Below, one piece after another: positions 21,401 to 32,000 of a stretch of DNA of 64,000 nucleotides. This DNA comes from Helicoverpa zea. Taxonomy: Eukaryota; Arthropoda; Insecta; Lepidoptera; Noctuidae. Position numbers and translations under genes: made by a program. Location of the stretch: contig NC_061470.1 in NCBI RefSeq assembly GCF_022581195.2, positions 10,974,001 through 11,038,000 of the forward strand, read 5' to 3'. Position 1 is the first letter of the stretch. Every line of letters starts with the position of its first letter. Under the pieces are notes generated by a model. The model ran no database searches and was not told the origin of the DNA. It worked only from the letters and a program-made list of their open reading frames with translations.

Positions 21401-22186
21401 AAACAAACTCTTCAGCTTTATAATATTAGTATAGATTTAGTGTGCAGCTAAATAACTTGTGCATAGAACTTCATTCCTGATTATTTTATTTGATTTTAAG
21501 GAAATATTTTTAATCTATACTAATATTATAAAGCTGAAGAGTTTGTTTGTTTGAACGCGCTAATCTCAGGAACGACTGGTCCGATTTGAAAATTTCTTTC
21601 AGTGTTAGATAGCCCCTTTATCGAGGAAGGCTATAGGCTACTTTTTATCCCGGTACGGGAAGTAGTTCCCACGGGATGCGGGTGAAACCGCTGGCAGAAG
21701 CTAGTCTAATCACATAATGTAAGAATATGTTAGACTGTCATTTATTTTTATTATTTGCATATTTGTGTATAAAAGTATATCCTATTTTGTTTTAAAACCA
21801 TATATAAATCCCTTTTCTACAGCTGCAAGAATTAGGTGTTATTTACATAGCTACAAATAAACATCATATAAAGGATATCCCAACATGCAAGAATCAAGGC
21901 TACAACTACCGTCAGAGCTGTCAGATTCCTCATCATTGCTGTCTTCATCATTAGACTTGACTTCGTCCAGCACCTTGAACTCCTTCAACCGTTCCAGCTC
22001 TTCTGGTGTCACAAAGTTCCCGTAACTGTCCTCACTACCAAACTTATCATCGGCTGTATCCTGTATAGAGTCAACTTCCGCTTCTCCAGTATTACTGCTA
22101 GTTGGTTGCTCATCATTGAGCTTCTGTTTCTTAGCAGGCGGTATCTCTTGCACTTCTCGGACCTCTGAATGAGCTTCTTCACTCAT
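15182..22186 (-). CDS. pasha: Pasha / DGCR8, Microprocessor RNA-binding subunit (complete)
   Basis: Pasha partners Drosha in the nucleus to recognise primary microRNA hairpins and position the cut. Ten exons join in phase: 21910..22186, 20862..20978, 20318..20460, 19352..20061, 18975..19099, 18443..18568, 17769..17953, 17306..17443, 15719..15838 and 15182..15463. They give 740 residues; human DGCR8 has 773. Residues 1-131 are acidic and disordered. A WW-like domain lies at about 141-172 (LPLDWTMVRHVSGMPVYMH), followed by SAIPC (Cys190), matching the heme-ligand cysteine motif of DGCR8. A Glu/Asn-rich linker follows. The first dsRBD is at about 470-548, and the second at about 580-652, ending ILQALHPHVRSWGSLLRLYG. 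The C-terminal tail should hold the Drosha-binding helix. The start is the first Met in exon 1 (MSEEAHSEVREV). Introns carry two strong inverted repeats and an R1-like LINE tail. Confidence 0.97.
15719..15838 (-). CDS. pasha: pasha exon 9: core of dsRBD2
   Basis: This 120 nt exon encodes LEYQKIELTMKVGKHTATVV and KNKKTAKQRASQAILQ, the strands and the basic RNA-binding helix. A 1.5 kb intron with a 150 bp-arm hairpin separates it from exon 8. Confidence 0.95.
16018..16370. repeat. near-perfect 150 bp inverted repeat in pasha intron 8
   Basis: The left arm is 16018-16168 and the right arm 16222-16370, with a 53 bp loop. Each arm starts CCCAAAACAAAAATGTGAAA when read inward. By eye the arms differ only in a short patch near the loop side (TTTTTAATGATG against TTTTTTGTGATG). 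It has the form of a young foldback MITE, but no target duplication is evident. Confidence 0.93.
16540..17160. repeat. diverged repeat sequence in pasha intron 8
   Basis: Two diverged direct copies share cacttggccRttttcagatt followed by ttgac (around 16610 and 16782), about 170 bp apart. The following stretch (gagtcagtgaatcagtcagt, later ggggggtcgaatttggcccg) looks like transposon-derived sequence, but I cannot name the family. Confidence 0.4.
17306..17443 (-). CDS. pasha: pasha exon 8: start of dsRBD2
   Basis: This 138 nt exon codes FFDYVGIEDPRITEF and PSPHAILRTCLLRNFGAGD, the linker and first helix of dsRBD2. Confidence 0.94.
17769..17953 (-). CDS. pasha: pasha exon 7: second half of dsRBD1
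   Basis: This 185 nt exon encodes YQATVYIGGMQYGVGHGSSK and RQAKSAAARSSIHILIPEM, the strands and the Lys/Arg-bearing second helix that contacts dsRNA. Confidence 0.95.
18443..18568 (-). CDS. pasha: pasha exon 6: first half of dsRBD1
   Basis: This 126 nt exon, phase 1 at both ends, encodes WVMNMNGRSYLSVFHEYVRR and ALQKQPVYEFRQL, the first helix and strand of dsRBD1. Confidence 0.94.
18700..18870 (+). mobile_element. R1-like LINE 3'-end fragment in pasha intron 5
   Basis: The order of ggctgcaggattgttctaaa, ccgcggccctg, agaaggaacataacgg, agagtctgacac and ggaggggtcacttga matches the tail of the LINE at 56717-57987. It is diverged and 5'-truncated. Confidence 0.7.
18975..19099 (-). CDS. pasha: pasha exon 5
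   Basis: This 125 nt exon codes RWADRRKYTKARKTLQYP and LPEGTKLITIPAQP, matching the segment before dsRBD1. The donor is AACG/gtaacg. Confidence 0.93.
19232..19262. repeat. 13 bp perfect stem, 5 nt loop, pasha intron 4
   Basis: ACACCTCTGGTGT (19232-19244) is followed by gtact and then its exact complement (19250-19262). Confidence 0.8.
19352..20061 (-). CDS. pasha: pasha exon 4: heme-motif Cys and long linker
   Basis: This 710 nt exon opens RHEIPISAIPCYAYRRALEE, carrying the IPC motif of the DGCR8 heme-binding region. The acidic, Ser/Thr-rich linker that follows is poorly conserved. It ends with HLTAEQINDYCKKLFKFKTV, the start of the conserved core. Confidence 0.95.
20318..20460 (-). CDS. 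pasha: pasha exon 3: WW-like domain
   Basis: This 143 nt exon encodes LPLDWTMVRHVSGMPVYMH and TRVCTLSKPYFLGKGNTR. The second WW tryptophan is replaced by Pro in KPYF, as in vertebrate DGCR8 (RPYF). Confidence 0.95.
20862..20978 (-). CDS. pasha: pasha exon 2
   Basis: This 117 nt exon is phase 1 at both ends and codes LPEEEIEKMLEEDLPEDFKG then KQKEKAYITRQKIVLE, the conserved run-up to the WW-like domain. Confidence 0.93.
21245..21435 (-). mobile_element. Helitron-like non-autonomous repeat (191 bp), reversed copy
   Basis: Read on the minus strand it starts TCTATACTAATATTATAAAG and ends GGCAGAAGCTAG, inserted between A and T. TC...CTAG ends between A and T are Helitron traits. It lies in pasha intron 1. 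Confidence 0.75.
21514..21704 (+). mobile_element. Helitron-like non-autonomous repeat (191 bp), forward copy
   Basis: It has the same length and ends as the copy at 21245-21435, in the opposite direction 78 bp away. By eye the two differ at about six positions. Together they form a long inverted repeat in pasha intron 1. Confidence 0.78.
21910..22186 (-). CDS. pasha: pasha exon 1: start codon and acidic N-terminus
   Basis: This exon has 277 nt from ATG (22186) to GACG/gtagtt. It contains a Lys-rich PPAKKQKL stretch, a possible nuclear signal, and a Ser/Asp/Glu-rich segment. Reading past the donor gives a short non-homologous tail, so the splice is preferred. Confidence 0.93.
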
Positions 22187-22968
22187 TTTATTGTCTAAAA
22201 ATATTTGTTAGCTTAAAATGCTTATGCTGTACCAATGAGTGAAGCCAGGTCGGTTTGTAAAACAAACAATATGTAAAGTAATATGAAATGATTATTTTGG
22301 ACCATTATTCTTTTGATAAATTCCATTGAATAAACAAGGTATATAATATGTCTATGTCACATAATAAGCTTATAAATAAAATTATAACAATGTTAATGTA
22401 TTCAAACTTTTTAATCAAAAATTGTCTCCTGGCTTAACTCATAAATCAGACCACTTTTATCACAAAAGAGATAGCACTAATACTAAATTACTGTAAATAC
22501 TGAATAAGTGATAGTCATTTAAAAATAAACTAGTTATTGCTGCAAATACTGTGAGTGACTGATGACCGTGCTGCCAGATATACTTACTGACTGAAACAAA
22601 ATGCTAATGCTGCACAATTATTACCATTCATGACACAAACAACTTATTGATTTCATATTTACTCTAGGACAAAGCTTTGTTGTTGATCTGTCATACATTT
22701 GAGCTCTTGAACAGGGAAAGTATCAGATTACTCATTACAGTATTTTAGCAACAAGAGAGTCAACAAACACCTGAAGGCTTTACCTTTGAGGTTATTCACA
22801 CAATATAAAGCCCAAAAGTTGTTGAAAGATCGTCCACAACTAGCGATGGCACTTAAAATCCAATGTGCAACAACAGTTGGATTCCAACCATCGCTCGATG
22901 TAAACTTTCGTTAAGTCTGTGACCGCGTGTAAGGCGTGCGCTACGGCAACGAAGATGTGCAGAGTTGC

Positions 22969-23010
22969 GACAGACTAGCGGCTCTGAACCTTTATACAGA
23001 GGCTAGTCTG
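22969..23010. repeat. hairpin upstream of pasha
   Basis: CAGACTAGCGGCTCTG pairs with CAGAGGCTAGTCTG around the loop aacctttata, leaving a 2 nt bulge. A few more pairs (ttgc/gcaa) extend the stem to around 20 bp. It lies about 0.8 kb upstream of the start codon. Confidence 0.7.
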
Positions 23011-23884
23011 TAGCAAAACCGCTAATATACACCCGCAGGATGCCACCTCGGGCGGCGCCGCTAATCTATTCCTGTGTTCTCTGCAAAGACAACTTGACAC
23101 TTCGGACTAGCAAAAAGGTCAAATCGGATAACTGTGTTACACTTTCTGGTGATGCCAAGCACTGTTGACTCAGTGAACTACGAATTCCGAGTAATCAGCG
23201 CTTTGTAGATATCAAATTCGTAGAAATCTGACCGTTTTGCAAGCGTGCAAGAAAATATTTTACTTACGTGACCAGTCATGCACTCAAAACAAAATGTAAG
23301 GAATAATTTCGCCTAAAATAAAAGATTTTGCCAATGTCTGAGAGTGCTCAACTTAAATTCTACTAAAACAAATAACGAAACAATATTTTGTACATAGATT
23401 TGGCTTGAAAATATGATTTATTTATTGAGCGATTTCACAGCCACCCCAGCGTTTTCCAACTTGATTACTAAATAACGTTCCGTAAATACTGTTATTTGAT
23501 ACGTGGAAACAATCGATCGAACATATTTCCGATTTTTGTGATACAATTATGTTGCTACAAATCTAAAATCTGACACTGTTATATAACTGTTAACATCTGT
23601 TTCCTTAAAATATTTTTTTCTTCCTGATAGTTGCTGAAGGGGATCAATTTTTTATTTCTTAAAAATGGATGGACACAACATAAGAGTATCGGCGTAAAAA
23701 GAAACGTGGAAATTGAATTAAAAAAATTGTTGTCATATTTATAGTTTTGGACCATTTTTTGGAAATCTATTAATCTGAGGTTTTAGAATTTCAAACAAAT
23801 AAATAAAAAATAAGCATTCAATATATAAAATTAAGCCTCGTAAAACATGAATAGAATCACCTCTTTTTGAATGGAATATTAATT

Positions 23885-24165
23885 ATACTTCCTTGCATGT
23901 AAACTGCCTCGTTGTTCTAGATTCGCGAGGCTGTCCTAAATAGCTTTGTCGATGAAAAAAGCTTGTTTCACAAAGACGCCCGTCGTTAGTTTGGAAGTTG
24001 ATGCACCTGTGCATCGGCTCTCTTCGGTTTTGTCGGGTGGCTGTCCCATCGGCTGATGAGAGTGAGGGAATCGGGGGATGCACCTGCGTTGGCGCAAATG
24101 CTTGTGTATTGCAATGTTCTGCACAGCTGGCTGTACTCCATATATGAGAACAGCCAGCCATTATT
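23885..24165 (-). mobile_element. probable RTE-type LINE 3'-UTR remnant
   Basis: Phrases such as gggaatcgggggatgcacct, gcgttggcgcaaatgcttgt and gcacagctggctg resemble the 3' region of common lepidopteran RTE-type LINEs as I remember them. There is no coding match. Confidence 0.4.
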
Positions 24166-24507
24166 AGATAGTTTGTTAGAAATTAACTACTAGACAGGAT
24201 TGGATTTAAGGACGACTTGGAAAAGATATTAAAAAAGGACTAACTACAGCAACAGTTGGAATTACTACTAGTAACGTTATTCTAGATTAACTTGTAGGTC
24301 ATCACTGATTTAAGGAATCATTTATTTTATCAGTTTATCTCACATCTGGAGAAAATGTAGTTAAGGTTTATATTGAATTAGTGTCTTAAAATGCGTTCCA
24401 ACGCGCTTCCAGTATTGTGCTCTGGGCTCGTAGGGACAAGAGGTAGGTCGAGGAATAAATTCGTTCATAACAAGAAAGAATAAAACAAACATTCAATAAA
24501 AATCACC

Positions 24508-25855
24508 TTTATTAACCATAGAGTAATTAAAATGTTTTAGATCTACAATTTGCCAAGTGCTACCAGTTTTACAACACAAATCCTTAGATTCATTATTACC
24601 TGTAAGCACATACATTAAGACACAAAATACATAGAAATAATATTTTCACTTACAATCTATGAACATTTATCACAGTGATTTGCAGCAGTCGAGACAAAAG
24701 AGCTGCTTGCATACCCTCATAATACAAAATGTGACAACACTAATTTAAAATTGGAATATCTGCCATCTTTGTTTTCTTATTCGAATAAAACGAGATAGCG
24801 TTATTGTGAACACAGAGTAGCGACTTTTAGAGAAGACTTATTATTAAGTTTCCATTGAAACTTACTGAATCGGTGAACAACATACAACATTTATTATTAG
24901 AACTTTTGGTTTTTGTAAGAAAAATCCAAAATTTTAGCCACATTTTAATTGTACATATTTAATAACTAGGCTTATGTGAAAGCTACTTTCCAACATTGAG
25001 ACCTTTTAAACATCACATTATTCTATTGAAGTAATGGCCCAAAATATGTATTAAAAATTTAAAATTAATCTAAACTTTGTTACGCATGGGCAATATGCTT
25101 AAATACGCGGGAGAATTATCCAATAATTCCAAAACTTTTTTTCACCATAAAAATCCGATGAACAAATAATTTGAATAACTTATCTCACACCATCACATTA
25201 CTAAACAAACCTTAAATAACCAACTTCTGATGAGCACTGTTAAAAAACATAATCTGTAGCATCACATAAGCGTAGTACACTAACGGTTCCTAATATTTTA
25301 TCGTCTGTAGTTTGGTTCCTAGGGAAAGAAGTTTAACCTCACTTATATGCTACGCGTGCGGTACAATAATGCGTTCAGAGCTATGCTTAACCTGCCGTGG
25401 AGGTGTAGTGCGTCTGGCATGTTCGCCGAGAACAGGGTAGATGACTTTTATGCAGTGATGAGGAAACGGGCTGCCTCCTTCATGAACCGTATACGGGCTT
25501 CTAAAAATATTATTATCCGGGGTGTGTATGATTGCTGCAAATTTGATATTTGTGATATCTGATATTTTTGTTGTGATATATGTATATGTATAACTATTGA
25601 ATTGAATTTAATGTAATGTAGTTTAATTTTGTAATTAATTTAATTCTAACTTTGTAATTAATTAATTTAATTTTGTAATTGTGTAAATTTATTGTATAAT
25701 GTTGTTTCCTTTAATCTTTTTCTATTATGGGTTTCTTACCTGAAATAAATGAATTTTATTTTTATTTTATTATTTTATATGGGGCTAATGTCAAACTATC
25801 TTTAGTAACCAAATCCACAGACAGATATCATATTGGGAGCATCACTGAAGTCTGC
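24508..25855 (-). other. probable BRAP 3' UTR, interrupted by a LINE remnant
   Basis: Non-coding sequence lies downstream of the BRAP stop. On the minus strand AATAAA at 24508-24513 is a candidate poly(A) signal. A LINE fragment on the opposite strand occupies about 25335-25775, so the UTR either spans it or ends earlier. Confidence 0.4.
25335..25775 (+). mobile_element. 5'-truncated LINE 3' end
   Basis: The frame at 25347-25562 reads LRVRYNNAFRAMLNLPWRCS then ASGMFAENRVDDFYAVMRKR, the C-terminal motif of a common lepidopteran LINE reverse transcriptase. An AT-rich 3' UTR follows, with tatgggtttcttacctgaaa and an attttatttttattttatta tail. Only the last part of the ORF survives. Confidence 0.75.
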
Positions 25856-26008
25856 CTACCGGCGTCGCCTGCGGGGCTTGGGCGGCGCGGCCACCGTGAC
25901 CTGAGCATCGGCGATCTCTTCACGAGACGCGCCGGCTTGTGTCTGCAGCTGTCCGCGAGCTTCCACGAAGAACATCACGTCACGAAGCTGCTCTTTCAGT
26001 TCTGTTAC
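25856..26008 (-). CDS. Brap: BRAP exon 10: C-terminus and stop
   Basis: This exon codes VTELKEQLRDVMFFVEARGQ, then a linker and a basic KPRRRRR tail, with the stop TAG at 25856-25858. It matches the EIQEQLRDVMFYLE region of vertebrate BRAP. Confidence 0.95.
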   Translation of the reverse strand, partial: VTELKEQLRDVMFFVEARGQLQTQAGASREEIADAQVTVAAPPKPRRRRR

Positions 26009-29000
26009 CTGAGTTAAATAATAGCATTTTAAACAACCCATTTATTTCACAATGAACGAAAAGAAAATTAATAAAGATATTAAGAACTTTAAAAAGCTTT
26101 CGATTGAGTAGATCACGGTACTCATCACCATCATCACCAGCCTATCGCAGTCCACTGCTGGACATAGGCCTCTCCAAGTGCACGCCACTGAGATCGATTT
26201 TCGGCTTCTCGCATCCAGCTCCTGCCAGCCGTCTTGCGCAAGTCATCACTCCACCGTGCCTGAGGACGTCCTACACTACGTTTGCCGAGGCGCGGTCTCC
26301 ACTCTAGAACTCGTTTACCCCAACGGTTATCGGTTCTTCGGCTAATATGGCCAGCCCACTGCCACTTTAGCTTGCTGATTCGATAGGCTATGTCGATGAC
26401 CTTGGTTCTCTGACGGATTACCTCATTTCTGATGCGATCCCTCAGAGAAACGCCGAGCATAGCCCTTTCCATAGCCCGCTGAGCGACTTTAAACTTGTGG
26501 ACCAACCGTACCGTCAGTGTCCACGTTTCGGCTCCGTAAGTCATGACAGGTAGGACGCACTGATTAAAGACTTTTGTCTTTAGGCACTGTGGGATCGACG
26601 ATGTTAGGACTCGACGTAGCTTCCCAAATGCAGCCCAACCCAACTGAATTCTCCTATTCACCTCGTCCTCAAAGTTGTTTCTACCTAACTGCAATGTCTG
26701 CCCGAGGTATACATATTTCCGAACAACTTCGAGAACGGCGCCGTGTATCGCAATCGGTTCCGGTAGAACATGTTCATTGAACATGACCTTGGTTTTGTCC
26801 AAGTTCATCCGTAGGCCGATGCGTAGAGAAGATTCAGCCAGGTCGTTCAGCATCTGTTGTAGGTCCTGCAGCGTTTCCGCCATGATGACGATATCGTCAG
26901 CAAATCGCAAGTGAGAGATGTGTTCGCCATTGATGTTGATGCCGCGTCCTTTCCAGTTCAGCGTTTTGAACATATCCTCCATTGCATTAGTGAACAGTTT
27001 CGGGGAAATAACATCCCCTTGTCTCACTCCTCGATGCAACGGTATGGGCCTTGTTTGCTGATTCTGTACTTGGACGGACATTGTAGCGGCTTCGTAGAGA
27101 CATCTCATCACTTGGATGTATCGCCAATCTACTTGACAACGCTGCAGGGACTCCAGAACAGATCAGATTTCAACCGAGTCAAAGGCCTTCTCATAGTCCA
27201 CAAATGCTAGACACAGGGGCTGATTATACTCTTCGGTCTTCTGTATAATCTGCCGCACTGTGTGGATGTGGTCTATGGTGCCGTATCCGCTCCGAAACCC
27301 AGCCTGCTCCGGTGGTTGGAATTCGTCGAGTCTTCGCGCAAGTCGGTTCGTGATCACTCTTGAGAACAGCTTATATACGTGGCTTAGGAGGGAAATGGGT
27401 CGATAGTTCTTCAACTGGGTTTTGTCTCCCTTTTTGAAGAACAGGACGACAACACTCCTACTCCACGCCTCTGGAGTTCTCCCTTCAAACAGGACGGCAT
27501 TAAAAAGCTTCTGGAGCTCCCCCAGTACGGGCTTACCTCCTGCTTTTAAAAGCTCTGTTGTAATGCCATCCTCGCCAGGGGCTTTTCCATTTTTGAGCTG
27601 TCTCAGAGCGATCTCGATTTCGCCACTGCTGACTTCTGGCAGGTCTTCGGTGAAATGGCGTGTTAATGTGGCTCTAGAATCCTCATTTCCGGGATCAGGT
27701 CGAGATGCATGCGATGCGTATAACCGGCCATAGAAATTTTCCACTTCCGAAAGGACTGCCGGCACCGAAGAAACGACTTCTCCACTTGTTGTGGTCAGCT
27801 TCGTCAAGTGGCTTCTTCCAAGAGATTGTACGAACACCTTTGACCCCCGATTCAGCTCAATTGCTCTTTCAATGTCAAGAGTATTGGAGCACCGGAGGTC
27901 GCGTCGTACGTGCTTGTTGATCTCTTGGTTTAGAGCCCGCTTAGCTGACGAAGTGACAGGCGGGTTTTCACGTCGTTTCTTCAGAAGCCCTAATGTCTCT
28001 TCCGAAAGCTTTGATTTCTTGCCCTTACGCTGCATGTTACAGAATCTCGAACCTTCCTCCCTGAGGATCCGAACCACATATTCGTGGTTCTGGTTAACGT
28101 CTGTTGTGGTTTCCACAGCGGCAAATCGGTTCTCCAGATTTGACTGGAACGTTTCGGATCCTGTCATGGTTTGGAGCAGTGTTGGTCGGAGCCTGGCCTT
28201 CATCAGACGGAAACGTTCGGCCTTGAAGTTGATATTCAGAGAGCCTCGGACAAGTCGGTGATCGCTACCGGTATTAAACCTATTGATCACGGAGACGTCT
28301 CTGAATATGTGCTTCTTGTTCGTCATGATGAAGTCAATCTCATTTTTAGTCATAGTGTCGGGGCTTTGCCACGTCCACTTCCTTTGGGGCTGCTTTTTGA
28401 AAAAGGAGTTCATCAAAAAGAGCCCCTCGCGTTCAAGGAAGTTGACGAGCATTTGCCCCCTATGATTCCTGCTTCCAAATCCATGGGATCCTACTGCCGA
28501 TTCGCCGCAAATCTGTACTCCCACTTTAGCGTTAAAGTCCCCCATGACAACGGTGTAATGGGTCTTTGTAGTGAAGTGGAGGGCCCTTGATATATCATCA
28601 AACATATCCTCCACTTCATCGTCTGAATGTGTCGAGGTCGGTGCGTACACTTGCACTACCTTGAGGCTATACCTGATCACGGTACTACTGTTCGGTAAAG
28701 TATTGCGGATAATGAGGCAAACTGTAAATTATCTACTTTCTTATAATTTAGAGTAGTTATAAACAGAAACAATATGCGTCATTACATCATATGAAGCAGG
28801 AACCAAATTAGGCGTCCCACAAGGGTCAATATTGGGTCCTATTAAAAAAATCCTATTAAAAATAATGCAATGTGAGAACATACCTCTTTAACGAAATTCT
28901 CTTCACGTAATTTAGCCCTGGCCTGCCATTCCGCCTGACTGCTGGCTAAAGCTGCTGCCAAGCCTCTCTCTTCAGACAACTCGTTTTGTAGTACTGATAA

Positions 29001-32000
29001 TCTGGAAAATGGTCATAGCATTATTATATTTGAAAGAAAGTCTGATAACTATTAGTGTTAACATGTTGATCAGACTTAATGTTCGAAGGAATTTTACAAT
29101 CAACCATCAAATGAATCTTAACTAAATAGATGTATGTATGCTCAAGGAAATAGCTATAAAGATACACTATGCCCGAACACGAACCGAGTTTAATTTGAGA
29201 TTGTTTCAAGTAACTCCATTACATTATAAACATATTCTTTTCAAAATATGGAATATATAACTCAGTACAACATGAAAAATAGTGATACTAACTTGTTAGT
29301 AACTTGGTTCAGTTTCCTCTCCAAGGTTTTGTTTTCCTTGGTGAGTGTGGAGACTTGTTCACTCAGCTTGGAGGAGGTCGCCTCCGCTTCTGTCGCCCTG
29401 AAGCGGAGCTTTTCAGTCTCTGCTATGTGCTCTGCTTCCATTCTGTTAAAAAACATTTATATTATTAATGGAGGTATTAATAATACTTTCGATGTGGTTT
29501 ATTTCTGCGTCTTGAATATCACACTGCGTGCTTTTATTAATTGTTTATTTAATACACTTCCATAGTGTATTAAATAAACCGGACTTACCGCTAAACAAAA
29601 ACTAAATACAAGGCCGCCACACTTAAATCTAGCATTCATCATCATCATCATCATCATCAGCCTATCGCAGTCCACTGCTGGACATAGGCCTCTCCAAGTG
29701 CACGCCACTGAGATCGATTTTCTCGCAATCTAGCTTTATCTTGGTAAAAATCTAGCATTATACCGTCAACTGCAATTATTTCCATTTCTTTGTTTTTTCT
29801 TGTGACTATTATTTAATTTGTTTCTTTATATTCCCCAACGAGGCGGGACATTTCACAGTTGACCAAAATTTAAGTACTGGACAAAATCATCCACCAAATT
29901 GTCGACATATTAATGTTACCTATTAACACCATCTATACTGACTTGTTCATTTTCTCCTCGTAGAACATCCTCTGGCTGTCCAGCTGCTGCGTCAGTATGT
30001 ATGTGAACTCGAGCTGTGCTGAGTCCAGCTTCTCCCCCCCACACGCCGAGTCTTCGGAGGTGAAACCTCCCTCAGCGGCCACCAGCTTGCCATCTGCTTT
30101 GTTTTGAACTAGGCGGTGGACGAAGTTGTCACCTTAGGGCGAAAATATAATGTGATGTTGTGCGACTTTGTTTTATACCATATAGTGATAAAACAGAGAA
30201 TAACTTGAAATTCGAAAGTATTATCTCTTTTTTGTTTTTTGTTAAATTCTCATCGTGTACGATAACATACATAATTACTTGAAGGCAGTATTACAAGAGG
30301 AACTTACCAGCATAATCCCAAACTCGGTTGGAGCCCAACTGCAAAGCGTATGTGTGATTGGAAGCTAAGAAATGTTTGGCAGCGTGGCCGCCCTCGTACC
30401 TAAAAAGAAGAAGTTACATTTATGCCTTGGTCATCTTTAAAGCACCCAATACTTTTGGTATTTAGAATAATTTTCTTCAAAGTACATAATTAAGGTTTTT
30501 CGACAGTTACATTTGGACATCAGCATACATATTTTTAAAATGCATAATCATTTTTGTTTAAGAAAGATGGCCGTCTGTCGTATTAATTTAAAGGTATGAT
30601 TTGGTATCAAAGTTATACAGATATACATTATAGATATAATAGATATAGATATAATTTGCTTATTGCAAATTAAATGGTAAACAAACAGCTATGTAGGACA
30701 AAATATTGCTGCCTTTAACTGACATTGTCCTGTCTGTTGGCGGTCAACACGTTAAAGATAAACTTAACAAGATTATCATCAGAGGCTACAATTCCCTACC
30801 TGCCGCAGCCCACGTTCCCGCAGATGAGACAGATCCACAGCGTGCCGGCGTCCACGCCGTCCAGCAAGCCTTCCGCCACGCCGCTGATGTTCTCCCGCGT
30901 CTCGTCACCATCCTCTTCTGTATTCATACAAAGTTACAAAATATTGAGTCGGTCCTAGGACAGAGCCTTGAGAAAAACCTTAACGTAAACTAGAAAAAAT
31001 GTTTTTTTTTTTTTTAATCCTTTTTATTACAATATAAGGAAAATTTTGTATACAAATAGATAATGGCATAAATACCACAGCATGTTAATTCGATTCACTA
31101 AAATTTTGTTTAGGAAAAACTAATTGTTTACTGAGAGAGAGAATCAAATGCTTCGCTTGGATCAACAAGCTAAAATAAAGAATGTTTTGATCATATGAAA
31201 CTGATGTTGGCCCCTGATGATCCTTTATTGTATATCTGTATAACTTTGATAGAATAGCTTTTGGCTGAGTAATGGGTGAACGGATCATCAGTATCAAAGA
31301 TTACGGCCGATAAAGAATCGGAGCGGATGTCAGGCTGACAGCTGACAGAGACAGTACCAGCTCTCTCGCACTGGAAGCAGACGGCGCGGGCGCGCGGCTC
31401 GGGGGTCTGCGCGCAGCGGCACACGGGGCAGCGCACGAGGCAGCTCCGTCACTGCGGCACTGCGGCGCAGTGTTACCTACCAGCTCGCTCGCACTGGAAG
31501 CAGACGGCGCGGGCGCGCGGCTCGGGGGTCTGCGCGCAGCGGCACACGGGGCAGCGCACGAGGCAGCTCCGTCACTGCGGCACTGCGGCGCAGTGTTACC
31601 TACCAGCTCGCTCGCACTGGAAGCAGACGGCGCGGGCGCGCGGCTCGGGGGTCTGCGCGCAGCGGCACACGGGGCAGCGCACGAGGCAGCTCCGTCACTG
31701 CGGCACTGCGGCGCAGTGTTACCTACCAGCTCGCTCGCACTGGAAGCAGACGGCGCGGGCGCGCGGCTCGGGGGTCTGCGCGCAGCGGCACACGGGGCAG
31801 CGCACGAGGCAGCTCCGTCACTGCGGCACTGCGGCGCAGTGTTACCTACCAGCTCGCTCGCACTGGAAGCAGACGGCGCGGGCGCGCGGCTCGGGGGTCT
31901 GCGCGCAGCGGCACACGGGGCAGCGCACGAGGCAGCTCCGTCACTGCGGCACTGCGGCGCAGTGTTACCTACCAGCTCGCTCGCACTGGAAGCAGACGGC

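Larger units (their letters stand above)
22187..24507. other. spacer upstream of pasha, before the BRAP 3' end
   Basis: This contains the probable pasha promoter and 5' UTR (minus strand); tttttag just before the ATG could be a 5'-UTR splice acceptor. A 40 nt hairpin lies at 22969-23010 and an RTE-type LINE remnant at 23885-24165. The remainder is unrecognised. Confidence 0.5.

Noticed and set aside
21851..21909. C-terminal extension of pasha exon 1 past the donor
   Set aside because: A GT donor at 21909 joins in phase to exon 2 and restores the conserved LPEEEIEKMLEEDLP segment; the extension has no homology.
23883..24161. 92-codon frame as a small gene
   Set aside because: The DNA resembles a LINE 3' region and the peptide shows no conserved motif.
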